Assembly: GCF_900143235.1 (NCBI RefSeq)
Contig: NZ_FRDF01000007.1
Coordinates: 1 to 64,000 of the forward strand
Length of the DNA: 64,000 nucleotides
Source of the DNA: Erythrobacter sanguineus
GTDB taxonomy: Bacteria; Pseudomonadota; Alphaproteobacteria; Sphingomonadales; Sphingomonadaceae
Reading direction: 5' to 3'
A model generated the notes under the pieces. It was not told the DNA's origin. It did not search any database and saw only the letters and a program-made list of their open reading frames with translations. This document shows, piece after piece, positions 25,078-32,704 of the stretch (position 1 is its first letter; each line of letters starts with the position of its first letter). Position numbers and translations under genes: made by a program.

Positions 25078-25168
25078 GGAGCGGTGGCCGAGTGGTCGAA
25101 GGCGCACGCCTGGAAAGTGTGTATACGTCAAAAGCGTATCGTGGGTTCGAATCCCACCCGCTCCGCCA
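25078..25168 (+). tRNA. tRNA-Ser (anticodon GGA)
   Basis: A full cloverleaf can be drawn. The acceptor stem GGAGCGG/CCGCTCC is perfect, the anticodon stem CACGC/GTGTG encloses the loop CTGGAAA with anticodon GGA at 25112-25114, there is a long class II variable arm (TACG...CGTA), the T arm is GTGGG-TTCGAAT-CCCAC, and G then an encoded CCA ends at 25168. It reads UCC/UCU codons. Confidence 0.97.
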
Positions 25169-25227
25169 ATACCCCCAGCACCAGTCTCTGGTTTCAGGGT
25201 CGCCGGCAACTCGCTGAGAACAGGCCG

Positions 25228-25755
25228 ATGTTCGCGGCAGATATCCGGCGCCAGCGTGTGAGTCGGATGAAGGGCTTTCAGCAGTGGCGCTGGCACCTCG
25301 ACGAGGTCTTCGTAAACATCAATGGCGAGCGCCACTACATGTGGCATGCAGTCGATCACGAGGGCGAAGTCCTTGAGAGCTATGTCACGAAGAAGCGCGA
25401 CAGATCCGCCGCGTTGGCGTTCCTGAAGAAAGCGTTGAAGCGTCATGGTGGGGCCGAGACAATCGTCACCGATGGTCTGAAATCCTATCCAGCAGCGATG
25501 CGTGAACTGGGCAATCTCTAGCGCCGGGCTAAGGGCCGCTGGCTCAACAATCGAGCGGAAAACTCGCACTTGCCATTTCGACGACGAGAACGCGCGATGC
25601 TACTATTTCGGCAAATGAAGTCGCTACAGAAGTTCGTCTCGGTCCATGCAAACGGCCACAATCACTTCAACTTGCAGCGCCACCTCGTCGACCGTCAAAC
25701 GTACAAGACCTGCCGCTCGGCCACCCTGGTTGAGTGGCAGATCCTCATCGCCTGA
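25228..25755 (+). pseudogene. IS6-family transposase remnant with in-frame stop
   Basis: The frame shows the DDE core of IS6 transposases: WRWHLDEVFVNINGERHYM, AVDHEGEVLESYVTKKRD, IVTDGLKSYPAAM, then after a TAG at 25519-25521 it continues in the same frame with GRWLNNRAENSH, FRRRERAMLLFRQMKSLQKF and HNHFNLQRHLVDRQTYK to a TGA at 25755. The first third of the transposase (zinc-finger and HTH part) and both terminal repeats are not recognisable. It begins 60 bases after tRNA-Ser. The single amber codon plus the missing 5' end mark it as dead. Confidence 0.88.
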
Positions 25756-25983
25756 CCTGTGGCTGGGAAGGGGACCTCTGCGCTGATCGGAGGCGAGTTG
25801 CGATTGGACTGACAGCACCCCACCGGCTGCACTCGGATAGCAGCGGGGTTTCGTTAACCTTATCGATATCAATCTGAATTATCAGCAGACTTACCCCGTC
25901 CAGCGGATCGCAGCCGCCGTGCCTCCGTGTGATCGACATAAACACTTTCCCAAGTGCGAAAGCAGTGATGGTTCCAAGACGCG

Positions 25984-26421
25984 ATGCATAGCTATGGAAG
26001 TCCCCAAGATGGCACCGGCCTGATCGGCCATTCCGGCTTCGTCGGCGGCGCGCTGCTGCGGCAAGCGCGGTTTGCTGCCTGCTTCAACAGCGCCACGATC
26101 GCTGCCATCGAGGGGCAGTCGTTTGGCACGCTGGTATGCGCCGCCGCGCCGGGCTCCATGTTCGAAGCCAACCGTGCGCCGACCCGCGATGCGGCGCAGA
26201 TCGATGCGTTGATCGCGCGGTTGTCGGGAGTGCGGGCTGAACGGTTCGTGCTGATATCGTCCATCGCGGTGCTGGCGGATTTTGCCGGCGGCGATGACGA
26301 AGCCACGCAGGCGTTCCAGCAGACCCTCGCCTATGGTCGCCATCGCCGCGCGTTGGAGGCATTCGTCGAACGCCATTTCGCAAACAGTCTGATTATCCGC
26401 TTTTCTCGACAGGTTTCTTGA
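25984..26421 (+). pseudogene. NAD(P)-binding epimerase/dehydratase-like gene, broken
   Basis: The middle of the frame resembles an extended SDR: LIGHSGFVGGALLRQARF (Rossmann glycines), TLVCAAAPGSMFEANR, RFVLISSIAVLADF and AYGRHRRALEAFVERHFANS, with a YxxxR in place of YxxxK. The protein stops at about 145 residues; the homologous region should continue for another 100 or more. The N-terminus also looks altered. It lies in a decayed patch with mobile-element debris. I infer a truncated remnant; a short functional protein is less likely. Confidence 0.5.
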
Positions 26422-26585
26422 TCGCTGCGCCAGCTTCGAAATCACGCAGCGCGCCCAGACTGCGCCAAGCCCGCGCTTCAACATGGTCAAGGTGATGAAA
26501 GGGCGTTTTGATCCGGCGTGATCAGTCAGGCTCGGCGCGTCGTTCGGCCACCATGGAAAGCCGAGATCTCAGGAAAGGCCCGTTT

Positions 26586-26942
26586 TCACCGGGGCGGGCT
26601 GTCCTGGGAACTGGCCCATATGCTGCCAGCTTTCACGGTCAGTTCTACCGGGGTGAGCGACTGACCAAGGCAGGCACCGAACAGGCACTGGCCGTCACCA
26701 ATGGCAAAGCGCGCTCCATGTCCGGCGCACACGATGTATTCGCCATCATGGCTGAGATAGGCATCTTTCCTCCACGCCATCGCTGCGCCGGGAATGTGCG
26801 GGCATGAATTGCGATAGCCGTGAAGTTGCCCGTCCTTGCGCACGACGAACATCGTATCGCGAGCGCCCCCTTCGGGAGCGAACCCGCGGGCCGTGCCTTC
26901 GGCGATATCGGCAAGGGCGCACAGTTTGATCAATTCAGGCAA
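26586..26942 (-). CDS. Small Rieske-type [2Fe-2S] protein
   Basis: 118 residues. Both cluster motifs are intact: CPH at 47-49 and CAGH at 72-75 (SCPHIPG and VCAGHGARF), so a 2Fe-2S centre is expected. Small Rieske ferredoxins serve as electron carriers or as partners of oxygenases. It has only a TTG start (26942), just before an in-frame stop, and follows directly on a broken VOC gene on the same strand. It may be a survivor of a degraded catabolic set. Confidence 0.7.
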   Translation of the reverse strand: MPELIKLCALADIAEGTARGFAPEGGARDTMFVVRKDGQLHGYRNSCPHIPGAAMAWRKDAYLSHDGEYIVCAGHGARFAIGDGQCLFGACLGQSLTPVELTVKAGSIWASSQDSPPR

Positions 26943-26960
26943 CGATAGGTCCGGCTGTGG

Positions 26961-27197
26961 TCAATGTGGCGGACCGCCTCCCGGCCCCCAGAACGTCTCG
27001 TAACCTTTGTTCTTGAACCGCGTGCCCGCGGTCAGCATCGCCATCGGACCTTGAACGTGAAAGGCGAGGTGTTCGATCCCCTGCATGTGCAGCGGTGTTT
27101 GCAGGCAAAACAGCGAATGGTGAAGTTTTGCGGCTATCTGGGTGTGTGAGGTAGTCACCACAGGGCGCGGATGCCTTGACGTCCTGGCCGGGGGCAA
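26961..27197 (-). pseudogene. VOC/glyoxalase-family fragment
   Basis: 78 residues. The part LHHSLFCLQTPLHMQGIEHL and AFHVQGPMAMLTAGTRFKNK is typical of extradiol-dioxygenase/glyoxalase-like VOC proteins. The frame then ends quickly (WGPGGGPPH, stop) where the family continues through a second half with the remaining metal ligand. The N-terminus is also atypical. The break lies about 20 bases from the Rieske start, which suggests a deletion joining two genes. Confidence 0.55.
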
Positions 27198-27218
27198 GCC
27201 CCTCGCCTGCCGCTCAGC

Positions 27219-28886
27219 TCAGTTCGGCCAGTAAACGAACTCGTCGTCCGGCTCGAACGGCTCGGCCAGCGTCTTGTCGATTCGTACCGGCATCGAGAGG
27301 GTGCTGGCATAAAGCGGCTTGCGGCTGTCACGATGATGCGCCGCGAGCAGGGCTTCGAGCGCGGCGCGGCGGGCCGGCTGGGCGGCGGCAAGGTTGGTGC
27401 GTTCCTCCGGATCGCTGGCGAGGTTGTAGAGCCACACCTTGTCCTGCTTCGCGTTCACCTGCAGCTTCCAGTCCCCGTCGCGGACTGCCTTGTAATAGCC
27501 GCTGCTCCAGAACAGCGGCGCGTCGGCGCGGTCTTGCGTGCCGCTGCCGGTCAGCGTCGGCAGGAGGTTGCGTCCGTCGATGGCGACCCCTTGCGGAAGC
27601 GCGGCGGTGCCTGCGGCGGCCAGCGTGGGCATAAGGTCGACATGCGCGGCCGGGATCGGCACTTGCGTTCCGGGCGCCACGCGGGCGGGCCAACGCACGA
27701 ATAGCGGCACCTTGATGCCGCCCTCGAAGAAACTGCCCTTGCCGCCGCGATAGGGCGCGTTGAGCCCCGAAAGCCCGATGTAACCCGGCGCGCCATTGTC
27801 GCTGGAGATTACCACCAGTGTGTTGTCGGCCAGCCCTTCGGCGTCGAGCTTGGCCATGATCCGCCCGACGCTGCGGTCGAGCGCGCGGACCATGGCGGCA
27901 TAGACCCGGAGGCGGTGCGGGCCGATATCGCCCACCGCCTCATAATCCGCGCGCGTGGCCTGCAGCGGCGTGTGCACGCCCCAGTGCGACAGGTAGAGGA
28001 AGAAGGGCCGGTTGCGGTTCGCCTCAATCACCTTGAGCGATTCGTCGGTCCAGTAAACGGCAAGATAGCCGCCCGGGACGAATTTCTCTCCGCCATTATA
28101 GCTGGTGACGAAACGCGCCGAGGCCCACAGAAAACGGTCGATCGGATCGAAATCGACCCGCGCATTGACAACTTCGGGGTGATCTTCGGGCAGGTGCAGC
28201 AACCCGTCGAGGTTGAGGCTCTCGTCAAAACCTTGCGCGTTGGGATGGAATTGCGGCGCGTTGCCGAGATGCCACTTGCCGATATGGACCGTATGATAGC
28301 CGCGCGTCTTGAGCACCTCGGCGATCGTCACCTCCTCGGGCGGCAGCCCCTGCTGCTCGAACGGCAAGGCTGCGGCGTCAGCATCACCATCGTATTCGAC
28401 CGGCGGCTGGTCGGGCTGGAGTTCGCGCGACATCATCGCCACCAGACGCGGCATGCCCTGCGGGGTCGGGGTGTATTCAAATCCGGTGCGGGTGGCATAG
28501 CGCCCGGTCATCAGCTGCGCGCGCGAGGGCGAGCAGGTGGCATTGCCGGCATAGGCCTGGGTGAAGATCGCGCCCTCCGCCGCGAGGCGGTCGATATGCG
28601 GGGTCGGAACCCGTCCATCCGCGACCCCGCCGCCGAAGGTCGAAAGATCATTGATGCCAAGATCGTCGAACAGGATGAAGACGATATTCGGCGGTCGTTC
28701 GGCCGGCGGTTGTTCGGCGCGCGCGGGGCCTTCCTGCCACGGAACCGGACGGTTGGCGGCAACCGCGATGCTGCCGCGAAAGCTCACATAGGCGAGCAGC
28801 AGCGTGATGCGGTTGAGATAGGCCGCCGTGCCGAGACCCACCGCCAGCACCGCCACGCCAAGCAGGATTTTCTGCCAGCGTTTCAT
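27219..28886 (-). CDS. Type I sulfatase, membrane-anchored
   Basis: 555 residues. An N-terminal hydrophobic segment (ILLGVAVLAVGLGTAAYL, residues 7-24) is a signal anchor. The metal site begins IVFILFDDLGIND (Asp74, Asp75), and the sulfatase signature C118-S-P-S-R122 (ATCSPSRAQLMTGRYATR) carries the Cys that formylglycine-generating enzyme converts to formylglycine. GHLGN-type substrate motifs appear as HIGKWHLGNAP, and SSDNGAPGYIG holds further metal ligands. It hydrolyses a sulfate ester, substrate unknown, on the outer face of the inner membrane. It is the last gene of the TetR operon, 4 bases overlapping the DUF1330-like gene. Confidence 0.93.
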   Translation of the reverse strand: MKRWQKILLGVAVLAVGLGTAAYLNRITLLLAYVSFRGSIAVAANRPVPWQEGPARAEQPPAERPPNIVFILFDDLGINDLSTFGGGVADGRVPTPHIDRLAAEGAIFTQAYAGNATCSPSRAQLMTGRYATRTGFEYTPTPQGMPRLVAMMSRELQPDQPPVEYDGDADAAALPFEQQGLPPEEVTIAEVLKTRGYHTVHIGKWHLGNAPQFHPNAQGFDESLNLDGLLHLPEDHPEVVNARVDFDPIDRFLWASARFVTSYNGGEKFVPGGYLAVYWTDESLKVIEANRNRPFFLYLSHWGVHTPLQATRADYEAVGDIGPHRLRVYAAMVRALDRSVGRIMAKLDAEGLADNTLVVISSDNGAPGYIGLSGLNAPYRGGKGSFFEGGIKVPLFVRWPARVAPGTQVPIPAAHVDLMPTLAAAGTAALPQGVAIDGRNLLPTLTGSGTQDRADAPLFWSSGYYKAVRDGDWKLQVNAKQDKVWLYNLASDPEERTNLAAAQPARRAALEALLAAHHRDSRKPLYASTLSMPVRIDKTLAEPFEPDDEFVYWPN

Positions 28887-29296
28887 CCGCCGGCTGCCTT
28901 GGTGCGGATGTTGAGCTGCCCGGCCAGCCCTGCATCACGGTGCCGGGCAATCGCCTGATACTCGGGCGATTGCACCATCTCCAGCATCGCCGCGCGCGAG
29001 GGATATTCGGCGATGGCAACCATGTCCCACAGCTCCTCGACCTCGCCCAGCAACAGGTCGGTGACCATGCCGCTGAAGCGCACCGTGCCGCCCACCGCCG
29101 CAAGACAGGCCTGCACCCCGACAGCATAGCGCAGATAGGCTTCGCGCCCAGAAAGCCCGGGATCCGAACCATCGGGATAGGCGGCCTTGTCCTTGAACCT
29201 GAGGAGATTGACCATGCACATCGGCCCGTCCTCCTGCCCCGCAAAGAATGCCATGGCCTGTTCGGGCGAGGGGTGAAGATGGTTGGTGACCTTCAT
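28883..29296 (-). CDS. DUF1330-like (dimeric alpha-beta barrel) protein
   Basis: 137 residues. GPMCMVNLLRFKDKAAYPDG and YLRYAVGVQACLAAVGGTVR are typical of DUF1330 proteins, small ferredoxin-like folds of unknown function often found in catabolic operons. WDMVAIAEYPSRAAMLEMV completes the fold. Start ATG at 29296; it overlaps the dehalogenase stop and the sulfatase start by 4 bases each, so it is made together with both. A role as a small isomerase or monooxygenase-like accessory is possible. Confidence 0.8.
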   Translation of the reverse strand: MKVTNHLHPSPEQAMAFFAGQEDGPMCMVNLLRFKDKAAYPDGSDPGLSGREAYLRYAVGVQACLAAVGGTVRFSGMVTDLLLGEVEELWDMVAIAEYPSRAAMLEMVQSPEYQAIARHRDAGLAGQLNIRTKAAGG

Positions 29297-30234
29297 GGCG
29301 CTTTGCCTTTGGCTGCGATGTCGAGGATCGCCGCAACAAAGCCTTGCGGATCGTCCTCCTGAATGAAATGTCCGCCCTTGAGCGTGCGGTGCAACTGGCC
29401 CGCAGTTCCGGGCACGCGGCCAATGAAGCGGCTTTCGCCGCCGCGCGTAATCGGATCGCGGTCGCTGAAGGCGCAAAGGAACGGCTTGTCGAAGCGCTCG
29501 AACACCTCCCATGCGCGCTGCTGGTCGGGCACGGCAGGGTTGCCGGCAAAGGGCACGAGGCTGGGGAAGATCCGCGCCCCGGCTTTGTAGCGCGCATCGG
29601 GGAAGGGGGCGTCATAGGCGGCGATTTCCGCGGCGCTCAGTTCACGCCTGGTGCCCTTGTTGATGATCCGGCCGATCGGGAAGAACGGACTCCATTGCGA
29701 AAAGCCACGCCAGATCGCGAAGACACGCGGTGCCGGGCCGCCTTCGGGCAGGCCGCCGTTCGACAATACCACCCCGGCAAAGCGATCGGGCATGGCTGCC
29801 ACCAGCCTGAGCCCGACGAGCGAGCCCCAGTCCTGACACGCAAGTGTGATGCGCGAAAGATCCAGCGCCTCGACCCATTGGCGCATCCATTCGACATGGG
29901 CGGCGTAGGTATAGTCGGACTTGGCCGCCGGCTTGTCGGACTTGCCGAAGCCGATCAGATCGGGGGCGAGCACCCTGTAGCCAGCGGCAACCACCGGGCC
30001 GATCATATGGCGATAAAGATAGCTCCAGCTCGGTTCGCCGTGCATCATCAGCACCACCGGCGCATCGCGCGGGCCTTCGTCGATATAGTGGATGCGCAAG
30101 GGTGCTGCAGCGCGCGGATCGGCGATCTCGAGGTAATGCGGCGCGAAGGGAAAATCGCTCAGCCCTTCGAAGGCCGCATCGGGGGTGCGCAGAATCTCCA
30201 ACTCGCCCTCTCGCCTTTGCCTATCTATTGACAT
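29293..30234 (-). CDS. Haloalkane dehalogenase, subfamily I type
   Basis: 313 residues, alpha/beta hydrolase. Hydrolyses carbon-halogen bonds. The nucleophile Asp135 lies in LACQDWGSLV, the acid Asp260 in FSDRDPITRG and the base His289 in KGGHFIQEDD; Glu67 in HGEPSW and Trp136 form the oxyanion and halide sites, and Trp175 falls at the second halide-binding position of DhlA. The HGEPSW opening and the spacing agree with the DhlA/DhmA group. The natural substrate is unknown; some relatives hydrolyse epoxides or other esters. The ATG at 30234 sits inside a 17-bp palindrome. Confidence 0.88.
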   Translation of the reverse strand: MSIDRQRREGELEILRTPDAAFEGLSDFPFAPHYLEIADPRAAAPLRIHYIDEGPRDAPVVLMMHGEPSWSYLYRHMIGPVVAAGYRVLAPDLIGFGKSDKPAAKSDYTYAAHVEWMRQWVEALDLSRITLACQDWGSLVGLRLVAAMPDRFAGVVLSNGGLPEGGPAPRVFAIWRGFSQWSPFFPIGRIINKGTRRELSAAEIAAYDAPFPDARYKAGARIFPSLVPFAGNPAVPDQQRAWEVFERFDKPFLCAFSDRDPITRGGESRFIGRVPGTAGQLHRTLKGGHFIQEDDPQGFVAAILDIAAKGKAP

Positions 30235-30245
30235 GATGAATGTCA
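30229..30245. promoter_or_regulatory. TetR-type operator at the dehalogenase start
   Basis: TGACAT-GATGA-ATGTCA is a perfect inverted repeat of two 6-bp arms. It shares 13 of 17 bases, with an identical right half, with the palindrome before the TetR gene (31851-31867). It overlaps the start codon of the dehalogenase, so it could act by blocking a second, internal promoter or translation. Confidence 0.65.
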
Positions 30246-30261
30246 TTATAATGCGGCGCGG

Positions 30262-31179
30262 TCAATCCGCAGGCGGCGGCCTGTCATTATCGACCAGCCG
30301 GAAGCCGATATGATCAGTGCCGAGCCCGCGTTCCTGAAACTGCCGCGCTGCGGGCCGGTAGCGCGCACAATAATTCGCCGCGCACAGGTAGGATCCGCCC
30401 TTGATCACGCCGGCCGGTTCGACCGCATCAGCGCGTGAGCCGGAGGTGCTGGTCCATTCCCAGACATTGCCGATCATGTCGTGGAGCCCGAACCCATTGG
30501 ACGGAAAGCAGCCGACCGGTGCGGCTCCGGCAAAGCCATCTTCCACAAGGTCCTTCACCGGGAAGACGCCCTGATAGTAATTGGCCTGCGGGCGGCCTTC
30601 CGCATCGACCGGTTCGGGCAGGGCGGGCGCGCCGGCCCGTGCGGCATATTCCCATTGGGCCTCGGTCGGCAATTGCCTGCCAGCCCATGCAGCATAGGCC
30701 TCGACATCCTCGTAGGCGACCTGCACGACCGGGTGGCGTTCCTTTCCGGCGATGGAGTCCTGCGGGCCGGAAGGGTGCTGCCAGTCCGCGCCCGTCACCC
30801 AGCGCCACCATGTCTCCCCCGGTTGCGAGGGGGCCTGGAACACCGCCGATCCCGGTTGCAGCATCTCTGCCGGCGCGCCGGGGATGGCAGGCGGCGCGCG
30901 TTCGGCCATGGTGCGGTATCCAGTCGCCGCGACGAAGGCTGCAAACTGCGCATTGGTCACCTCGTGGGTGTCCATCCAGAAGCTTTCCACCACGGCCACG
31001 CTTGGCGGGCCTTCCTCGGGATAGATCGGGTTCTCGCCCATGGTGAAACGCCCACCGGGCACCCACACCATCGCATCGCCTGCAAGGCCGGTGCAGGATG
31101 CCGCCGCAGGCTCTGGCGGGGCTTCGCAGCCCGCCAGCAGTGCGGGGGCAAACAGGCAGGTCAGCGCAATCCGTTTCAT
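30262..31179 (-). CDS. Formylglycine-generating enzyme, lipoprotein form
   Basis: 305 residues of the FGE-sulfatase fold, which oxidises the sulfatase active-site Cys to formylglycine with O2 and copper. Signatures: MVWVPGGRFTMGEN, WMDTHEVTNAQFAAF, LPTEAQWEYAARAG and GLHDMIGNVWEW. The catalytic pair Cys266 and Cys271 is in GGSYLCAANYCARYRPAAR, in the same spacing as Cys336/Cys341 of human FGE. The first 18 residues form a lipobox signal (FAPALLAGC), so the enzyme should sit on a membrane facing the periplasm. Its likely client is the sulfatase three genes on. Start overlaps the TetR stop. Confidence 0.9.
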   Translation of the reverse strand: MKRIALTCLFAPALLAGCEAPPEPAAASCTGLAGDAMVWVPGGRFTMGENPIYPEEGPPSVAVVESFWMDTHEVTNAQFAAFVAATGYRTMAERAPPAIPGAPAEMLQPGSAVFQAPSQPGETWWRWVTGADWQHPSGPQDSIAGKERHPVVQVAYEDVEAYAAWAGRQLPTEAQWEYAARAGAPALPEPVDAEGRPQANYYQGVFPVKDLVEDGFAGAAPVGCFPSNGFGLHDMIGNVWEWTSTSGSRADAVEPAGVIKGGSYLCAANYCARYRPAARQFQERGLGTDHIGFRLVDNDRPPPAD

Positions 31180-31796
31180 GCCTCTGTCCAGCGGGCCATC
31201 GCGTCATCCAGCAGCCGTAGCACCACCGCCTTGGCTTGCTCGACCGGCAGGCCCTGATCATGGCGCAGCAGCCGCCATGTGTTGAAGCTGAGAATTACGC
31301 CCAGCGCTTGCGCGCCCACACCGTCGGCCCGGACAGCCTCGGGCAAGTGCGCGCCAAGCGTTTCCGCTTCAAGCCGCAGCAACCGCTGGTAGTCCTGCAT
31401 CAGGTAAGGGGATTCAAATCGCCGCACATTGGCCGATATGCGAAACGGCATGATCGTCTCGAAGATCCGGGCGCGACGCCCGGCAAGGTCATGAATCCTG
31501 TCCTTCCAGCCCGCACCTTCCGGCGGGCGCAACAGGATCGGGAGAACCTGGGCCTCGATCGCCTCGGTCATCTCGCGGTAGAGCGCATCCATGTCCTTGA
31601 AGTGCCGGAAGACCGATCGCAGCCCGACCCCGGCGACTTCGGCCACCTGCGCGGCGCTGGGCGCGACCTCGCCCTTTGCCACCAGATCGAGCATGGCGGC
31701 GGCGATGCGCGACCGGCTCGACCGGCTGCGTTCGCGCCGGCCATCGGCAAGCGGACCTTTGGCGGACGGAATGCGGGGAATTCTGGATGTAGCCAT
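31176..31796 (-). CDS. TetR-family transcriptional regulator
   Basis: 206 residues. The helix-turn-helix occupies residues 30-75 (RIAAAMLDLVAKGEVAPSAA, then VAEVAGVGLRSVFRHFKDMD); the C-terminal ligand domain is not classifiable. The ATG at 31796 has GGAAGG 10 bases upstream; the in-frame ATG at 31856 lies within the operator palindrome and has no ribosome site. It is the first gene of TetR-FGE-dehalogenase-DUF1330-sulfatase, and is probably self-regulating through the 31851-31867 site. The inducer is unknown, possibly the halogenated or sulfated substrate. Confidence 0.88.
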   Translation of the reverse strand: MATSRIPRIPSAKGPLADGRRERSRSSRSRIAAAMLDLVAKGEVAPSAAQVAEVAGVGLRSVFRHFKDMDALYREMTEAIEAQVLPILLRPPEGAGWKDRIHDLAGRRARIFETIMPFRISANVRRFESPYLMQDYQRLLRLEAETLGAHLPEAVRADGVGAQALGVILSFNTWRLLRHDQGLPVEQAKAVVLRLLDDAMARWTEA

Positions 31797-31850
31797 TGCT
31801 TCGAAACCTTCCGGGGCCGTCGCGGGCACGGTGTCGAAATCGCTATGATA

Positions 31851-31867
31851 TGGCATTGTTAATGTCA
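31851..31867. promoter_or_regulatory. TetR-type operator upstream of the TetR gene
   Basis: TGGCATT-GTT-AATGTCA is an inverted repeat with 6 of 7 pairs, located 55 bases before the chosen TetR start in an AT-rich island. It matches the palindrome at 30229-30245 at 13 of 17 positions. The pair supports one repressor acting on both. Confidence 0.65.
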
Positions 31868-31906
31868 ATTAATGCGCAAGCAGTGCCATCGTCAGCTGCG
31901 CGCGAC

Positions 31907-32704
31907 TTAGCCCTGCGGCGCGGAATTCTGGCGCCCGCGCTGTTGTACTGCGGCGCGGCGGGCCTCGACTTCCTCCGGGGCGACGGCGGAGTTGGCAGCG
32001 CTGGAACGTTCGGCCTCGAGCGCCAGCCCCTCACCGAAGCTCATGGCAAAGCCATCGTCGATCAGGCGTTTGTAGGTGGCCAGAAAGCCCGGATCGATCC
32101 CCGCCATGTCGCTCGCCAGCCTGCGGGCGAGCCGGAGCAATTCATCGGGCGCGACCACGTGGTTGACAAGGCCCCAGCTATGCGCCGTCGCCGCATCGAG
32201 GAAGTTGCCGGTGAAGGCGAGTTCTTTTGCGCGGGAGATCCCGATCATCCGGCTGAGCTTCTGCGACAGCCCCCAGCCCGGCACGATCCCGACCCTTGCA
32301 TGGGTATCGGCAAAGCGCGCATTGCTGCTCGCCACCAGCACATCACAGGCGAGCGCGACCTCGAAGCCGCCGGTAATGGCGACGCCATTGATCGCGCCGA
32401 TTACCGGCTTGCAGCAGAGTTCGATCGCCTTGACCGGATTATCCGCCGGATCGGTCGCATTGGCGCTGCCTAGCGCGCCGGCCTCGCTGCCGAGTTCCTT
32501 GAGGTCGAGCCCGGCGGTAAACGCCCGCTCGCCCGCGCCGGTCAGGATCACGGCGCGCACATTATCGTCCGCGTTGACTGCGCGCATCACCGCGGCGAGC
32601 CGCTGGCGCAGCGCGCGGTTGAGCGCATTCATCGCTTGCGGGCGGTTGAGGGTGACGGTGGCGATGCCATCCGCGACTTCCAACAGAACCACATCGTCGG
32701 ACAT
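31907..32704 (-). CDS. Enoyl-CoA hydratase/isomerase family protein
   Basis: 265 residues, crotonase fold. VTLNRPQAMNALNRAL and the oxyanion motif AFTAGLDLKELG are followed by GVAITGGFEVALACD with the conserved Glu115. The second catalytic acid of classic enoyl-CoA hydratase (the QPEI region) is replaced (RFADTHARVGIVPGWGLSQ), so it may be an isomerase, hydrolase or other crotonase. It overlaps the uracil-DNA glycosylase stop by one base and is probably co-transcribed with it, an odd couple with no obvious functional link. Confidence 0.85.
   Translation of the reverse strand: MSDDVVLLEVADGIATVTLNRPQAMNALNRALRQRLAAVMRAVNADDNVRAVILTGAGERAFTAGLDLKELGSEAGALGSANATDPADNPVKAIELCCKPVIGAINGVAITGGFEVALACDVLVASSNARFADTHARVGIVPGWGLSQKLSRMIGISRAKELAFTGNFLDAATAHSWGLVNHVVAPDELLRLARRLASDMAGIDPGFLATYKRLIDDGFAMSFGEGLALEAERSSAANSAVAPEEVEARRAAVQQRGRQNSAPQG

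Noticed and set aside
25857..25983. A possible outer-membrane protein fragment (frame containing DINLNYQQTY) between the IS6 remnant and the epimerase remnant
   Set aside because: Fewer than 60 residues, no certain family; left as debris of the decayed patch.
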